Shown one piece after another: positions 43,663 to 52,156 of a stretch of 64,000 nt of DNA. The DNA is from Arcobacter lacus (GTDB taxonomy: Bacteria; Campylobacterota; Campylobacteria; Campylobacterales; Arcobacteraceae): the NCBI RefSeq assembly GCF_003063295.1, contig NZ_MUXF01000019.1, positions 181,919-245,918 on the forward strand, written 5' to 3'. Numbering within the stretch: the first letter of the stretch is position 1; each line of letters begins with the position of its first letter. The position numbers and the translations under genes are program-made. The notes beneath the pieces are model-generated. The model was not told the origin of the DNA and searched no databases. It saw only the letters and a program-made list of their open reading frames with translations.

Positions 43663-45039
43663 ATGAAAGAAAAAGTATATGTACTAGATACAAATATCAT
43701 TTTACAAAACCTTCAAAATCTCTACAAAATATCAGACAATAAAACCAACCATATTGTTATCCCTGAAACTGTACTTCTTGAATTAGAGGATAAAAAAAAG
43801 TTAAGTAATGAGCTAGGGTACTATTCAAGAGAGTTTGCAAGACTATTAGCTAAAATGAAAATCAAAGAAGTTGATTATAAATCAGACTTTAAAGTTGTAA
43901 AACTTTATAATGATGAGTTAAATCTTGATATTATCTCAAAAGATAAATATGAAACTGAGATTGAACAAGTTCATCTTTCTGAATCAAATGATAAAAGAAT
44001 AATTGAAGTAGCTTCAATAGCTCAAGAGTATTATAAAGGCTGTCAAACTATCTTTTTATCTTTAGATGTTTATGCAAGAACATTTGCTATTTTTAAAAAT
44101 ATAAAAGCTGAAACCTTACACGATGATAAATCAACAGTTCCAACATTTAATTTTGTAAAAAATATAAATTTAGATTCTTCACTTTTTAATAGTTTAGAAA
44201 ATAAAGACATTACTTTGATTGATGAAGATTATGAAATGCAAAATTTTTCTTATTCATTTGAAAGTAGTGATGGAAATATTGAATATGCAATAGTAACAAA
44301 TGGCAAAATAGATACTTTAAAAGAAAATGATTTTAAAGCATTAAATATAAAACCAGTAAACATAAAACAAAAACTATTTGCAAAAGCGATTTTATCAAAT
44401 ATGTACGATTTACTTGTAATTGATGCAAAAGCTGGAAGTGGAAAAACTTTAATGTCTATTGTTTGTTCTATGAGATTAATTGATTTAGGAATTTATGACA
44501 AAATAGTTTATGTAAGAAACTCAATAGAATCACTTGATAAAGGTGCAGAAGTTGGTTTTTTAGCAGGAAATGAAGAGAAATTTAGAATTTATAATATGGC
44601 TTTATATGATACTTTAGAGTTTATTGCAAAAAAACATCTAAAAAAGAGTGAAAACAGAGAAAATCAAGAGTCAATAAACTCAAAAATAGATGAACTAAAA
44701 TCAAGATATTTTATAGAAACACTTTGGCCAGGAGAAGCAAGAGGACGAACTTTAAGTGGTGCGATTGTTATTATGGATGAGTGGCAAAATAGTAGTGAAA
44801 AAACTACACAACTAATCTTATCAAGACTTGATGAAAGTTGTATGGCAATAGTTATTGGTTCAAACAGGCAAATAGATAATTTATACCTAAATAAATATAA
44901 TAATGGACTAACAACTTTATTAAAACAAACAAATGAAGCACATAGTGAAATTAAAATGTTTGCAATAGAACTTGAAAAAGCAGTTCGAGGAAAATTTGCT
45001 CAGTTTACTGAAAGAATATTCGAGAATAGAAAGGATTAA
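43663..45039 (+). CDS. PIN domain-PhoH-like ATPase
   Basis: 458 residues. N-terminal PIN-type RNase domain about 1-150 (YVLDTNIILQNLQN, LEDKKK, LSLDVYARTFA). The C-terminal PhoH ATPase is about 225-455: Walker A DAKAGSGKTLMSI near 258, PGEARGRTLSGAIVIMDEWQNS near 366 (usual PhoH Walker B is DEAQN; here Ala is Trp), and VIGSNRQID. PhoH2-type proteins couple an RNase to an RNA-unwinding motor. Probably leaderless: TGCTAAAAT ends 7 bases before the ATG and no ribosome site is visible. Confidence 0.88.
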   Translation: MKEKVYVLDTNIILQNLQNLYKISDNKTNHIVIPETVLLELEDKKKLSNELGYYSREFARLLAKMKIKEVDYKSDFKVVKLYNDELNLDIISKDKYETEIEQVHLSESNDKRIIEVASIAQEYYKGCQTIFLSLDVYARTFAIFKNIKAETLHDDKSTVPTFNFVKNINLDSSLFNSLENKDITLIDEDYEMQNFSYSFESSDGNIEYAIVTNGKIDTLKENDFKALNIKPVNIKQKLFAKAILSNMYDLLVIDAKAGSGKTLMSIVCSMRLIDLGIYDKIVYVRNSIESLDKGAEVGFLAGNEEKFRIYNMALYDTLEFIAKKHLKKSENRENQESINSKIDELKSRYFIETLWPGEARGRTLSGAIVIMDEWQNSSEKTTQLILSRLDESCMAIVIGSNRQIDNLYLNKYNNGLTTLLKQTNEAHSEIKMFAIELEKAVRGKFAQFTERIFENRKD

Positions 45040-45069
45040 TTAATCTTTTTTATTCTTATTTTTATAAGG

Positions 45070-45342
45070 CTAATGATCTTTTTCTTCATGCTCATCTATC
45101 ATAGCTCTAATTTTTTCATACATTATTTCTGCATCTTCATTCGAGATTTTATCTTCTTCAATAAGTTTTAGAATTTGACTTAATTCTTCTAAAAAGGCTT
45201 CTACATCTTTTTTTGCATCAATAATCTCATTTGATTCATTTCCATTTTCAATCTCTTCATTTAATTCAGTTAAAAAAGCTTGAGATTCAGGTAACATCAC
45301 CTCAAAAATTATACTTTCTAATTTTAATTTTATATTATCCAT
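45070..45342 (-). CDS. Small acidic protein, unknown
   Basis: 90 residues, strongly acidic (many Glu/Asp), predicted mostly helical: LKLESIIFEVMLPESQAFLTELNEE and VEAFLEELSQILKLIEEDK. No membrane segment, no Cys. I recognise no family. A clear AAGGG ribosome site precedes its ATG, which supports a real gene. It stands alone between the convergent PhoH gene and the HisI-RibA gene. Confidence 0.7.
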   Translation of the reverse strand: MDNIKLKLESIIFEVMLPESQAFLTELNEEIENGNESNEIIDAKKDVEAFLEELSQILKLIEEDKISNEDAEIMYEKIRAMIDEHEEKDH

Positions 45343-45485
45343 TTTTTTTCCCTTATTTTTTAATTAATATCATTACTAATATTTTTTTCGAATTTTTTCT
45401 TTATGTTAAACAAATTTTGACTATGTTAGGCTTTTTGTTCTTTTTCATAAATATGTTCTTCTTTTAACATAATATTATTCTTTAT

Positions 45486-46388
45486 TTAAAGTAAATGTCC
45501 CAGTTCATTTTTTTTTGTTTTTAAATAATTTTCGTTAAATTTATTTGTTTTTGTGATTGAAGGAATCCTTTCAACAATCTCTATTCCACTATTTTCAAAA
45601 AAGTTAATTTTTCTTGGATTATTTGTAATAAGTTTCATTTTTTTTAGTCCTAAATCTTTTAAGATATATTCAACTGCACTGTAATCTCTCTCATCTTCTT
45701 TAAAACCTAATTTTAGATTTGATTCAACTGTGTTATACCCTTGGTCTTGAAGATTATAAGCATTTACTTTATTTACTAAACCTATATTTCTTCCTTCTTG
45801 TCTATGGTAAATAACTAAACCACCTTCTTTTGAAATAAGTTCTAATGCTAAATTTAACTGATTGTTGCAATCACATTTTAAACTTCCAATACTATCTCCT
45901 GTCAAACACTCACTATGAACTCTAACAAGTGGTATCTCAATATCTTTAAAATTTTTACTCATAATTGCAAGATGTTCTTGGCAACCATCTTTATAAGCTT
46001 TTATTAAAAATTTTCCATATTTTGAAGGAAGATTCGCAATTTCAGAAGAAATAATTGTTTTTTCATTTTTTTTGTTTAAATATGATCTAAAAAAACAAGA
46101 TTTTGCTCCAGTATGACAAGCTGTTTTGCCAACTTGTTCTACAATTACTAAAAGTGTATCTTCATCACAATCAACTCTTAAATCAATTAGTTTTTGAATA
46201 TGACCACTCTCTTCACCTTTTTTCCAAATTCTATTTTTACTTCTTGAAAAGTAGTGAACAATTTTTGTTTCAATAGTCAAATCAAAAGATTCTTTATTCA
46301 TATAGCCCAACATTAATATTTCATTTGTTCCATATTCTTGGGCAATAACTGGAACTAATCCATTTGATTTTTTAAAATTAATATTCAT
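45486..46388 (-). CDS. Fusion of phosphoribosyl-AMP cyclohydrolase (HisI) and GTP cyclohydrolase II (RibA)
   Basis: 300 residues, two complete enzymes. Residues about 1-108 are HisI: YFSRSKNRIWKKGEESGH, LRVDCDEDTLL (metal Asp/Cys) and GKTACHTGAKSCFFR (metal Cys). It opens the purine ring of phosphoribosyl-AMP in histidine synthesis. Residues about 112-300 are RibA: VRVHSECLTGDSIGSLKCDC (three zinc Cys), HRQEGRNIGLVNKVNAYNLQ, LGFKEDERDY, ITNNPRKINF and a final ELGHLL. It makes the first riboflavin intermediate from GTP. RibA is more often separate or fused to RibB, and HisI separate or fused to HisE; I do not recall this pairing. No frameshift or stop separates the halves. Confidence 0.93.
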   Translation of the reverse strand: MNINFKKSNGLVPVIAQEYGTNEILMLGYMNKESFDLTIETKIVHYFSRSKNRIWKKGEESGHIQKLIDLRVDCDEDTLLVIVEQVGKTACHTGAKSCFFRSYLNKKNEKTIISSEIANLPSKYGKFLIKAYKDGCQEHLAIMSKNFKDIEIPLVRVHSECLTGDSIGSLKCDCNNQLNLALELISKEGGLVIYHRQEGRNIGLVNKVNAYNLQDQGYNTVESNLKLGFKEDERDYSAVEYILKDLGLKKMKLITNNPRKINFFENSGIEIVERIPSITKTNKFNENYLKTKKNELGHLL

Positions 46389-46448
46389 AATTTACTCTTT
46401 TTTATTTTTATAATTTAATTGTATTTTTGGAATCTTAGCAAACAATAA

Positions 46449-46473
46449 TTAAATGCAACTTAGTTGCATTTAA
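46449..46473. promoter_or_regulatory. 25-nt perfect palindrome between hisI-ribA and pyrC
   Basis: Arms TTAAATGCAACT / AGTTGCATTTAA around one central T, in the 127-base divergent gap. Twelve perfectly matched base pairs, and G+C content higher than its surroundings, argue against chance. It lies upstream of the pyrC -10 candidate (TAAAAT, about 46486-46491) and could control either gene. No known operator recognised. Confidence 0.6.
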
Positions 46474-46515
46474 AAACTCTTTAGTTAAAATGTTCAAATA
46501 AAAAAGGAATTTGTT

Positions 46516-47529
46516 ATGGAAAGATTTATTATAAACTCTGCTTTAGATATGCATCTTCATTTAAGAGATGATGAGATGTTAAAACTTGTAGCTCCTAAAA
46601 CATCAAAAGATTTTGCAGGAGCACTTGTAATGCCAAATCTTGTTCCTCCAATTACTACAAAAGAAGCTCTTTTATCATATAAAAAAAGAATAAAAGAAGC
46701 TTGTAAAGATGATGATTTTAATCCTTATCTTACGATATTTTTTCAAGTAGATTATACATATTCATTTTTAGAAGATATAAAAGATGAGATAATTGCAGTA
46801 AAACTCTATCCTTTTGGTGTTACAACAAATTCCCAAACTGGTGTATCTTCAATGGATGTTGAAATTTTAAGACCAACTCTTGAAGCAATGAGTAAATTAG
46901 GCATACCTTTGTGTGTTCATGGAGAAACAAAAGGTTTTGTAATGGATAGAGAAAAAGAGTTTTTACCTATTTATGAATCTTTGGCAATAAATTTTCCAAA
47001 TCTTAAAATAATTATGGAACATATCTCAACTAAAGAAGCTGTATCTTTACTAGATAAATATGAAAACTTATATGCGACAGTTACTATTCATCATCTTCTT
47101 TTAACCCTTGATGATGTTGTTGGTGGAAGATTAAATCCACATTTATTTTGTAAACCAATAGTTAAAAGATATGAAGATAGAGATGCTTTATTAAAAGTTG
47201 TATTAGAAACTCATCCTAAAATAATGTTTGGTTCAGATTCTGCACCACATCCAAAAAATAATAAAGAAGCAGCAGATGGTGCAGCAGGTATTTTTTCTTC
47301 AGCAATAGCACTGCAAGTTTTAACAGAATTATTTGAAAAGCATAAAAAATTAGATAATCTAAATAATTTTGTAAGTTTAAATGCACAAAGAATTTATAAT
47401 TTAATGCCTATAAAAAAAGAAGTTAACTTAATCAAAAAAGATTTTATAGTTCCAGAGATTTATAGTAATGAAACTGAACAAGTAGTTCCAATGTTTGCTG
47501 GTAAAACTTTACTTTGGAGTATTGAATAA
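46516..47529 (+). CDS. pyrC: Dihydroorotase
   Basis: 337 residues of the short (type II, E. coli-like) dihydroorotase, closing carbamoyl-aspartate to dihydroorotate in pyrimidine synthesis. Seen: metal histidines in LDMHLHLRDDEM, GALVMPNLVPPIT, the carbamylated lysine in AVKLYPFGVTTNSQTG (near 95), VHGET, IMEHISTKEAV, TIHHLLLTLDD, and the catalytic Asp in MFGSDSAPHP. AAAAAAGGAATTTG is the ribosome site. It diverges from the HisI-RibA fusion. Confidence 0.95.
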   Translation: MERFIINSALDMHLHLRDDEMLKLVAPKTSKDFAGALVMPNLVPPITTKEALLSYKKRIKEACKDDDFNPYLTIFFQVDYTYSFLEDIKDEIIAVKLYPFGVTTNSQTGVSSMDVEILRPTLEAMSKLGIPLCVHGETKGFVMDREKEFLPIYESLAINFPNLKIIMEHISTKEAVSLLDKYENLYATVTIHHLLLTLDDVVGGRLNPHLFCKPIVKRYEDRDALLKVVLETHPKIMFGSDSAPHPKNNKEAADGAAGIFSSAIALQVLTELFEKHKKLDNLNNFVSLNAQRIYNLMPIKKEVNLIKKDFIVPEIYSNETEQVVPMFAGKTLLWSIE

Positions 47530-47560
47530 ATAATTTTAATTTAAATATAAAGGAAAAACA

Positions 47561-47947
47561 ATGATAAAAAACCCTAAAGATATTTTAGAACAATGGATGC
47601 AATCGGTTAATAATGGTAATGTTGAAAAACTTCTTAGTTTATACGATAAAGATGCTGTTTTAATTCCAACATTTTCAAATAGATTACTAAATACACCTGA
47701 TAAGTTAAAAAATTATTTTGAAAAACTTGGTAGTCGAGAAGAGCTTAGTATTGCCTTGCATGAAAAAACTCTTATTATACAAAACCTGCAAAATAGTATT
47801 TCTATTTTAAGTGGTATTTACAATTGGCGTTTTGCAGTTGATGGTGAATTATTAAATTTTGAAGCTAGATTTAGTTATGTAATAGACCTTTCAAAACCAA
47901 ATCCAATTTTACATCATCATTCATCACAAATTCCACGTACATTATAA
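47561..47947 (+). CDS. SnoaL/CaMKII-association-like (NTF2-fold) protein
   Basis: 128 residues. ILEQWMQSVNNGNVEKLLSLYDKDAVLIPTFS is the opening helix pair of the NTF2-like alpha-beta cone, followed by strands (GIYNWRFAVDGELLNFEARFSYVI) and a final HHHSSQIP typical of the CaMKII-association/DUF4440 group. Small cytosolic pocket protein, ligand unknown. AAAGGAAAAAC before the ATG. It follows pyrC by 31 bases and may be cotranscribed. The HD gene downstream has its own promoter. Confidence 0.78.
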   Translation: MIKNPKDILEQWMQSVNNGNVEKLLSLYDKDAVLIPTFSNRLLNTPDKLKNYFEKLGSREELSIALHEKTLIIQNLQNSISILSGIYNWRFAVDGELLNFEARFSYVIDLSKPNPILHHHSSQIPRTL

Positions 47948-47970
47948 TTTTAATCCTATTTAATTCATAG

Positions 47971-47998
47971 TATAATTGAGTTTAATAAAATTAAAGGA
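47971..47998 (+). promoter_or_regulatory. Promoter and ribosome site of the HD phosphohydrolase gene
   Basis: TATAAT at 47971-47976 (in CATAGTATAATTGAG) and AAAGGA at 47993-47998. The ribosome site is correctly placed for a start at 48005 (ATA) and 72 bases too far for the first ATG at 48071. Confidence 0.6.
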
Positions 47999-48004
47999 TT
48001 AAAA

Positions 48005-49681
48005 ATACAAAATAGATTAATAAATGATACTATTTACAATCATATAGAATATACAAAACTTGAAGAAAAAATGCTTCAAACAAAAATTGTAAATAGATTA
48101 CAATTCATAACACAAAATGCTTTAGCATATTTTTCATATCCCTCAATTACAACTAAAAGATTTATTCATAGTTTAGGAACTATGCACTTAAGCTCATTTA
48201 TGTTTAAAAATGCTTTATTAAATGCAGATAAAAAAACTAAAAACAATTTTTTATCTATATCAAAAAAAGCTATTTTAAAAATAATACAAGAAGAAAATCT
48301 AAATATTAATATCGAAGAGTTAGAATACTTTGACAATAAAGCTTTATATCAATTTACAATTCCAACAAAATCAAAATCTCAAAGAGCAACTTACACTCTT
48401 TTATTACAAACAATAAGAATAGTTGCTTTACTTCATGATGTTGGGCATTTACCTTTTTCACATCAAGTTGAATATGCTTTAAAAAAAGTCTATGACAAAA
48501 TAAAAATAAAAGAAGAAAAGCAAGAAATTCTTTTGCAAAAAGAACTTGTTTTTAAAGAAAATTATGAAGAAATAACTAAAAATTGTAAAGATGTATTACA
48601 TGAAGCTATTGGAGAGAATCTTTTAAAACTTTTATTTGATTATGAATTGGATGAACTAATTTTTAAAACGCAAGAGAAAGAATATTTAAAATTAATCAAA
48701 AAATTATCACTTTTGATTTTAGAAGAGATAACTTATGAAGATTTTGATTTTAAAGTTTTACATGAGTTTATAAATAGCACAGTTGATGCAGATAGGCTTG
48801 ATTATATAAATCGTGATATGTTAGCAAGTGGTTATATAACTGGACCAAATGACCATATTCGTATTACAAAACAAGCTGTTTTAGTTCAAAAAGAAGATAA
48901 GTTTTATTTGAGTTTTTTTGATATGAGTTTAATTGATATTGAGCATATGTTAGAAATGAGATTTAATCTTTATAAAAAAGTAATCTTTAATCATGGAATA
49001 GCAAAAACTGACTCTTTACTTGAAAACGTTGTTCAATATTTAGCAACAAAATATTTTGAAGATGAAAAAGATGAAGAAAAACTATCAAACTCTATTTCTA
49101 TGCTTTGGAATTTTAAAAATCAAAATAAACAAAAAGAGCTTGATACAATCTCTATGCTTGATGAAAATTGGCTCATATCTTTATTTAAAAATAGATATTT
49201 TGACATAAAAAGTAAAGAAACACTAACAAAAGAAGATATGAAATATTTATACTGCTTTGAAGAAGTATTATTTGGAAAACAAAGATTTAGAAGTCCTTGG
49301 AAAAATCTAAATGAGTTTTATAAAGTATTAGATTTTTCTACTGTTGAAAGATATAAATTTAGAGAAAGTTTTGGATACATCACGCAAAATAGACTTAATA
49401 AACTTCAAAATGCGTTAGATGACTTTATAAAAAAATATGAAGATGAAGATCTCTTTTTTGCTTATCAAATAGTTTCTTTTAGTTTGGGTATTTCAAAAGA
49501 TTTTTATTTATATGATGGAGATGAACTTATAAATATAGATGAGATTTCAACTTTAAGAAAAAGATTAAAACACTCTATGAGAAATACTGTTCCTTTTTAT
49601 ATTTATTCAAATAAAAAAGTTTTATCAGCAAAAATGAAAATGGATTTAAAACTTATGTTATTTAATATTTTTGAAGATTAA
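48005..49681 (+). CDS. HD-domain phosphohydrolase (dGTPase/SAMHD1-like), probable ATA start
   Basis: 558 residues from an ATA, or 536 from the first ATG at 48071. HD residues: RFIHSLGTMHLSS (first His), VALLHDVGHLPFSH (His-Asp), and VDADRLDYINRDML (last Asp). The fold hydrolyses dNTPs or other nucleotides. Residues read upstream of the ATG (NRLINDTIYNHIEYTKLEEKM) match the family's usual start, which I recall as INDPIYGxIExxxxxxxLI, and AAAGGA lies 6 bases before the ATA, while the ATG at 48071 has no ribosome site. I therefore extend the gene to 48005. A sequencing error turning ATG into ATA is the alternative. Confidence 0.8.
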   Translation: MQNRLINDTIYNHIEYTKLEEKMLQTKIVNRLQFITQNALAYFSYPSITTKRFIHSLGTMHLSSFMFKNALLNADKKTKNNFLSISKKAILKIIQEENLNINIEELEYFDNKALYQFTIPTKSKSQRATYTLLLQTIRIVALLHDVGHLPFSHQVEYALKKVYDKIKIKEEKQEILLQKELVFKENYEEITKNCKDVLHEAIGENLLKLLFDYELDELIFKTQEKEYLKLIKKLSLLILEEITYEDFDFKVLHEFINSTVDADRLDYINRDMLASGYITGPNDHIRITKQAVLVQKEDKFYLSFFDMSLIDIEHMLEMRFNLYKKVIFNHGIAKTDSLLENVVQYLATKYFEDEKDEEKLSNSISMLWNFKNQNKQKELDTISMLDENWLISLFKNRYFDIKSKETLTKEDMKYLYCFEEVLFGKQRFRSPWKNLNEFYKVLDFSTVERYKFRESFGYITQNRLNKLQNALDDFIKKYEDEDLFFAYQIVSFSLGISKDFYLYDGDELINIDEISTLRKRLKHSMRNTVPFYIYSNKKVLSAKMKMDLKLMLFNIFED

Positions 49682-49689
49682 TTATAAAC

Positions 49690-51474
49690 TTAAGAGAATT
49701 CTCTTAGGCTTATACTGTCGTTTAAACCGTCAATTGAAGCTATTGGCTCTTTTATATAATAACCTTGAACATAATCGATACCTAATTCTCTAACCTTATT
49801 TAAAATATCTTTATTTGATACAAATTCTGCAATAGTTTTTACTTTTTGCCCTTTTGCAAAATTAACAAGCATTGAGACAATATTTTGACTACTTGTATTT
49901 ATTAAAATATCTTTTATCAAAGAACCATCAATCTTTATATAATCAACATTTAATTTTGCTAAATACTCAAAATTTGAATATCCTGAACCAAAGTCATCAA
50001 TTGCTATTTTACAACCATATTCTCTAATAATTACGAAAAATTCATTTATTTTCCTAAAACTATCTATACCTTCACTTTCCACTATTTCAAATACGACTCT
50101 ATGCCCTATTTTATATTTTTTTAGTAACTCAATTATAAAAGATGAAATATACTCACTTTTTATATCTTCAAAAGTTAAATTTATAGAAAACTCAAAATCT
50201 TTATCTTTAAAATACTCAAAAGTTTTTTCAATCATTGTTTTTGTAAGTTGTAAATATTGCTTTGATTTTTTTGATATATCTAAAAAATAATATGGAGAAA
50301 TTACATTATTTCCATCAATCAATCTTACAAGAGCTTCGTATTTTTCAATTTTATTTGTTTTTAAATTGTAAATTGCCTGAAAATATGGAACTATTTTATC
50401 TTCATCTAATGCTTTTTTAATTTTTAAAGTCCAAAAAATATTTTTTTCATAATCTTTTTCTAACTCTAAATCTCTATCATAAATAATAGTATTTTTATTT
50501 GTTTTAGAATATCTTTTAATAATATTTACAGTTTCTAATAAATTTTCTTTGGGTTCAAAAGAGAAAACATAACTAAGTTGAATATATAACTCTCTTCCTT
50601 TTATTGAAATAGAAACTTTACCTATTGTTTTTGATATATATTCTATATTTTTTAAAAATTTATCTTTATCTTCATTTTCAGCAATAATACAAAAAACATC
50701 AGAATGATCTCTATAAATTGCATAATTTTCTTTATCTATTAAAAGTTCTTCTATTTTTCTAGCTACAATTTTTAAAACGCTGTCACCTGTTTTATAACCA
50801 AAAAAATCATTTACATCACTAAAACTAACAATATCTAACATAGCTATACAAGGATTTATATATTTTGAAACATCTTCTATTAACTTGTATCTATTTCCAA
50901 TATGTGTTAAAGAGTCAAATCTCAAATTTCTTTTTAATTCTTCAGTTTTTAGTACTAAGTCTGTTATTTCATGACGAATAGCGATATATTCGATAACTTC
51001 ATCTTTTTCATTTAATATAGGACGAATATTGATATTTACCCAGTAAAAATCTCCATTCTTTTTTCTGTTTTTTAAAACACCATACCAAACTTTTTTACTT
51101 TTTATAGTTTCCCATAACTCTCTAAAAATTTCATCTTCCTCTTCTCCTCTTACGATAGAATGAGGTTTTCCTATAACTTCTTCTTTTGTATATAAAGAGA
51201 CATCGCAAAATCTTTCATTTACGTATGTAATATTCCCTTTTAAATCAGCTGTTGAAATAATGTTACTATCTTTTGTAGCTTCATTATATTGTTTTAAAAT
51301 ATGGTTTTCTTTTTTTATATTTTTAAACTCTTTTAGTTTAAAAATAAGAAAAATAATAAGAAGGAGGAGTAAAAATAATAATAAATATTCAATATTTGTA
51401 AAACTCAAATAATTTGCTCCTAATATTTTATATAATAGAATACAATTATATAATAATTTTTTTAAATCTTTCAT
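49690..51474 (-). CDS. PAS-GGDEF(degenerate)-EAL membrane protein, probable c-di-GMP phosphodiesterase
   Basis: 594 residues. TM helix about 27-46. PAS about 62-172 (DLKGNITYVNERFCDVSLYT). GGDEF-like domain about 180-325, where the active-site motif reads HSDVF in RDHSDVFCII, so cyclase activity is unlikely. EAL domain about 340-585: EALVRL, NLTFED, EIVESEGI, AIDDFGSGYSN, DYIKIDGSLI, TIAEFV and VQGYYI, all metal and catalytic positions kept. It should degrade c-di-GMP, with the GGDEF half perhaps binding GTP. The gene ends 9 bases from the convergent HD gene. Confidence 0.9.
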   Translation of the reverse strand: MKDLKKLLYNCILLYKILGANYLSFTNIEYLLLFLLLLLIIFLIFKLKEFKNIKKENHILKQYNEATKDSNIISTADLKGNITYVNERFCDVSLYTKEEVIGKPHSIVRGEEEDEIFRELWETIKSKKVWYGVLKNRKKNGDFYWVNINIRPILNEKDEVIEYIAIRHEITDLVLKTEELKRNLRFDSLTHIGNRYKLIEDVSKYINPCIAMLDIVSFSDVNDFFGYKTGDSVLKIVARKIEELLIDKENYAIYRDHSDVFCIIAENEDKDKFLKNIEYISKTIGKVSISIKGRELYIQLSYVFSFEPKENLLETVNIIKRYSKTNKNTIIYDRDLELEKDYEKNIFWTLKIKKALDEDKIVPYFQAIYNLKTNKIEKYEALVRLIDGNNVISPYYFLDISKKSKQYLQLTKTMIEKTFEYFKDKDFEFSINLTFEDIKSEYISSFIIELLKKYKIGHRVVFEIVESEGIDSFRKINEFFVIIREYGCKIAIDDFGSGYSNFEYLAKLNVDYIKIDGSLIKDILINTSSQNIVSMLVNFAKGQKVKTIAEFVSNKDILNKVRELGIDYVQGYYIKEPIASIDGLNDSISLREFS

Positions 51475-51512
51475 AGTTATTAAAAAAATAACTAAATTTT
51501 AAAGGATAAATT

Positions 51513-52151
51513 TTGGATTTAACTAATTTAAGAGCAAAATATACGACAAAAGGTTTAGATATAAAAGATTTAGATCAAAATCCTTTTAAACAGTTTGAAA
51601 TTTGGTTTAATGAAGCAATTCAAGCAAAATTAACAGAACCAAATGCTTTTAGTTTATCTACAGTTGGAACTGATATGATGCCAAGTATTAGAACTGTTTT
51701 ATTAAAAATTTTCGATGAAAAAGGATTTGTTTTTTTTACAAATTATAAAAGTACTAAAGCAAAACAAATAGAAGAAAATCCTAAAGCTGCTGCACTTTTT
51801 CCTTGGCTTGATTTAGAAAGACAAGTAAAAATAGAAGGAAATATTGAAAAAATCTCAACAACAGAATCGTTAAAATATTTTCTTTCTCGTCCAAAAGGTA
51901 GTCAAATTGGAGCTTGGGTTTCTCATCAAAGTCAAGTTATAAGTTCAAGAAGTTTGTTAGAACAAAAGTTTGATGAAATAAAAAGAAAGTTTGTAAAAGG
52001 TGAAGTTCCATTTCCTGATTTTTGGGGAGGATATATCATCAAACCTACAAAAATAGAGTTTTGGCAAGGTGGACAAGATAGACTTCACGATAGATTTTTA
52101 TATGAACTTAAAGAAAATGGAGATTGGTCAATATCAAGATTAGCTCCATAA
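51513..52151 (+). CDS. pdxH: Pyridoxamine 5'-phosphate oxidase, TTG start
   Basis: 212 residues, the normal length. It oxidises pyridoxamine or pyridoxine 5'-phosphate to PLP with FMN. Seen: LRAKYTTKGL at the start, SIRTVLLKIFDEKGFVFFTNYKSTKAKQ, PWLDLERQVKIEG, SRPKGSQIGAWVSHQSQ, and the signature FWGGYIIKPTKIEFWQGGQDRLHDR. The start is TTG at 51513, with AAAGGATAAATT before it; no in-frame ATG lies nearby. It diverges from the EAL gene and converges on the GGDEF gene, 5 bases apart. Confidence 0.94.
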   Translation: MDLTNLRAKYTTKGLDIKDLDQNPFKQFEIWFNEAIQAKLTEPNAFSLSTVGTDMMPSIRTVLLKIFDEKGFVFFTNYKSTKAKQIEENPKAAALFPWLDLERQVKIEGNIEKISTTESLKYFLSRPKGSQIGAWVSHQSQVISSRSLLEQKFDEIKRKFVKGEVPFPDFWGGYIIKPTKIEFWQGGQDRLHDRFLYELKENGDWSISRLAP

Positions 52152-52156
52152 AACTT

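Noticed and set aside
49691-49706. Palindrome TAAGAGAATTCTCTTA as a terminator between the HD and EAL genes
   Set aside because: It has almost no loop and lies in the coding end of the EAL gene; too weak to list as a terminator.
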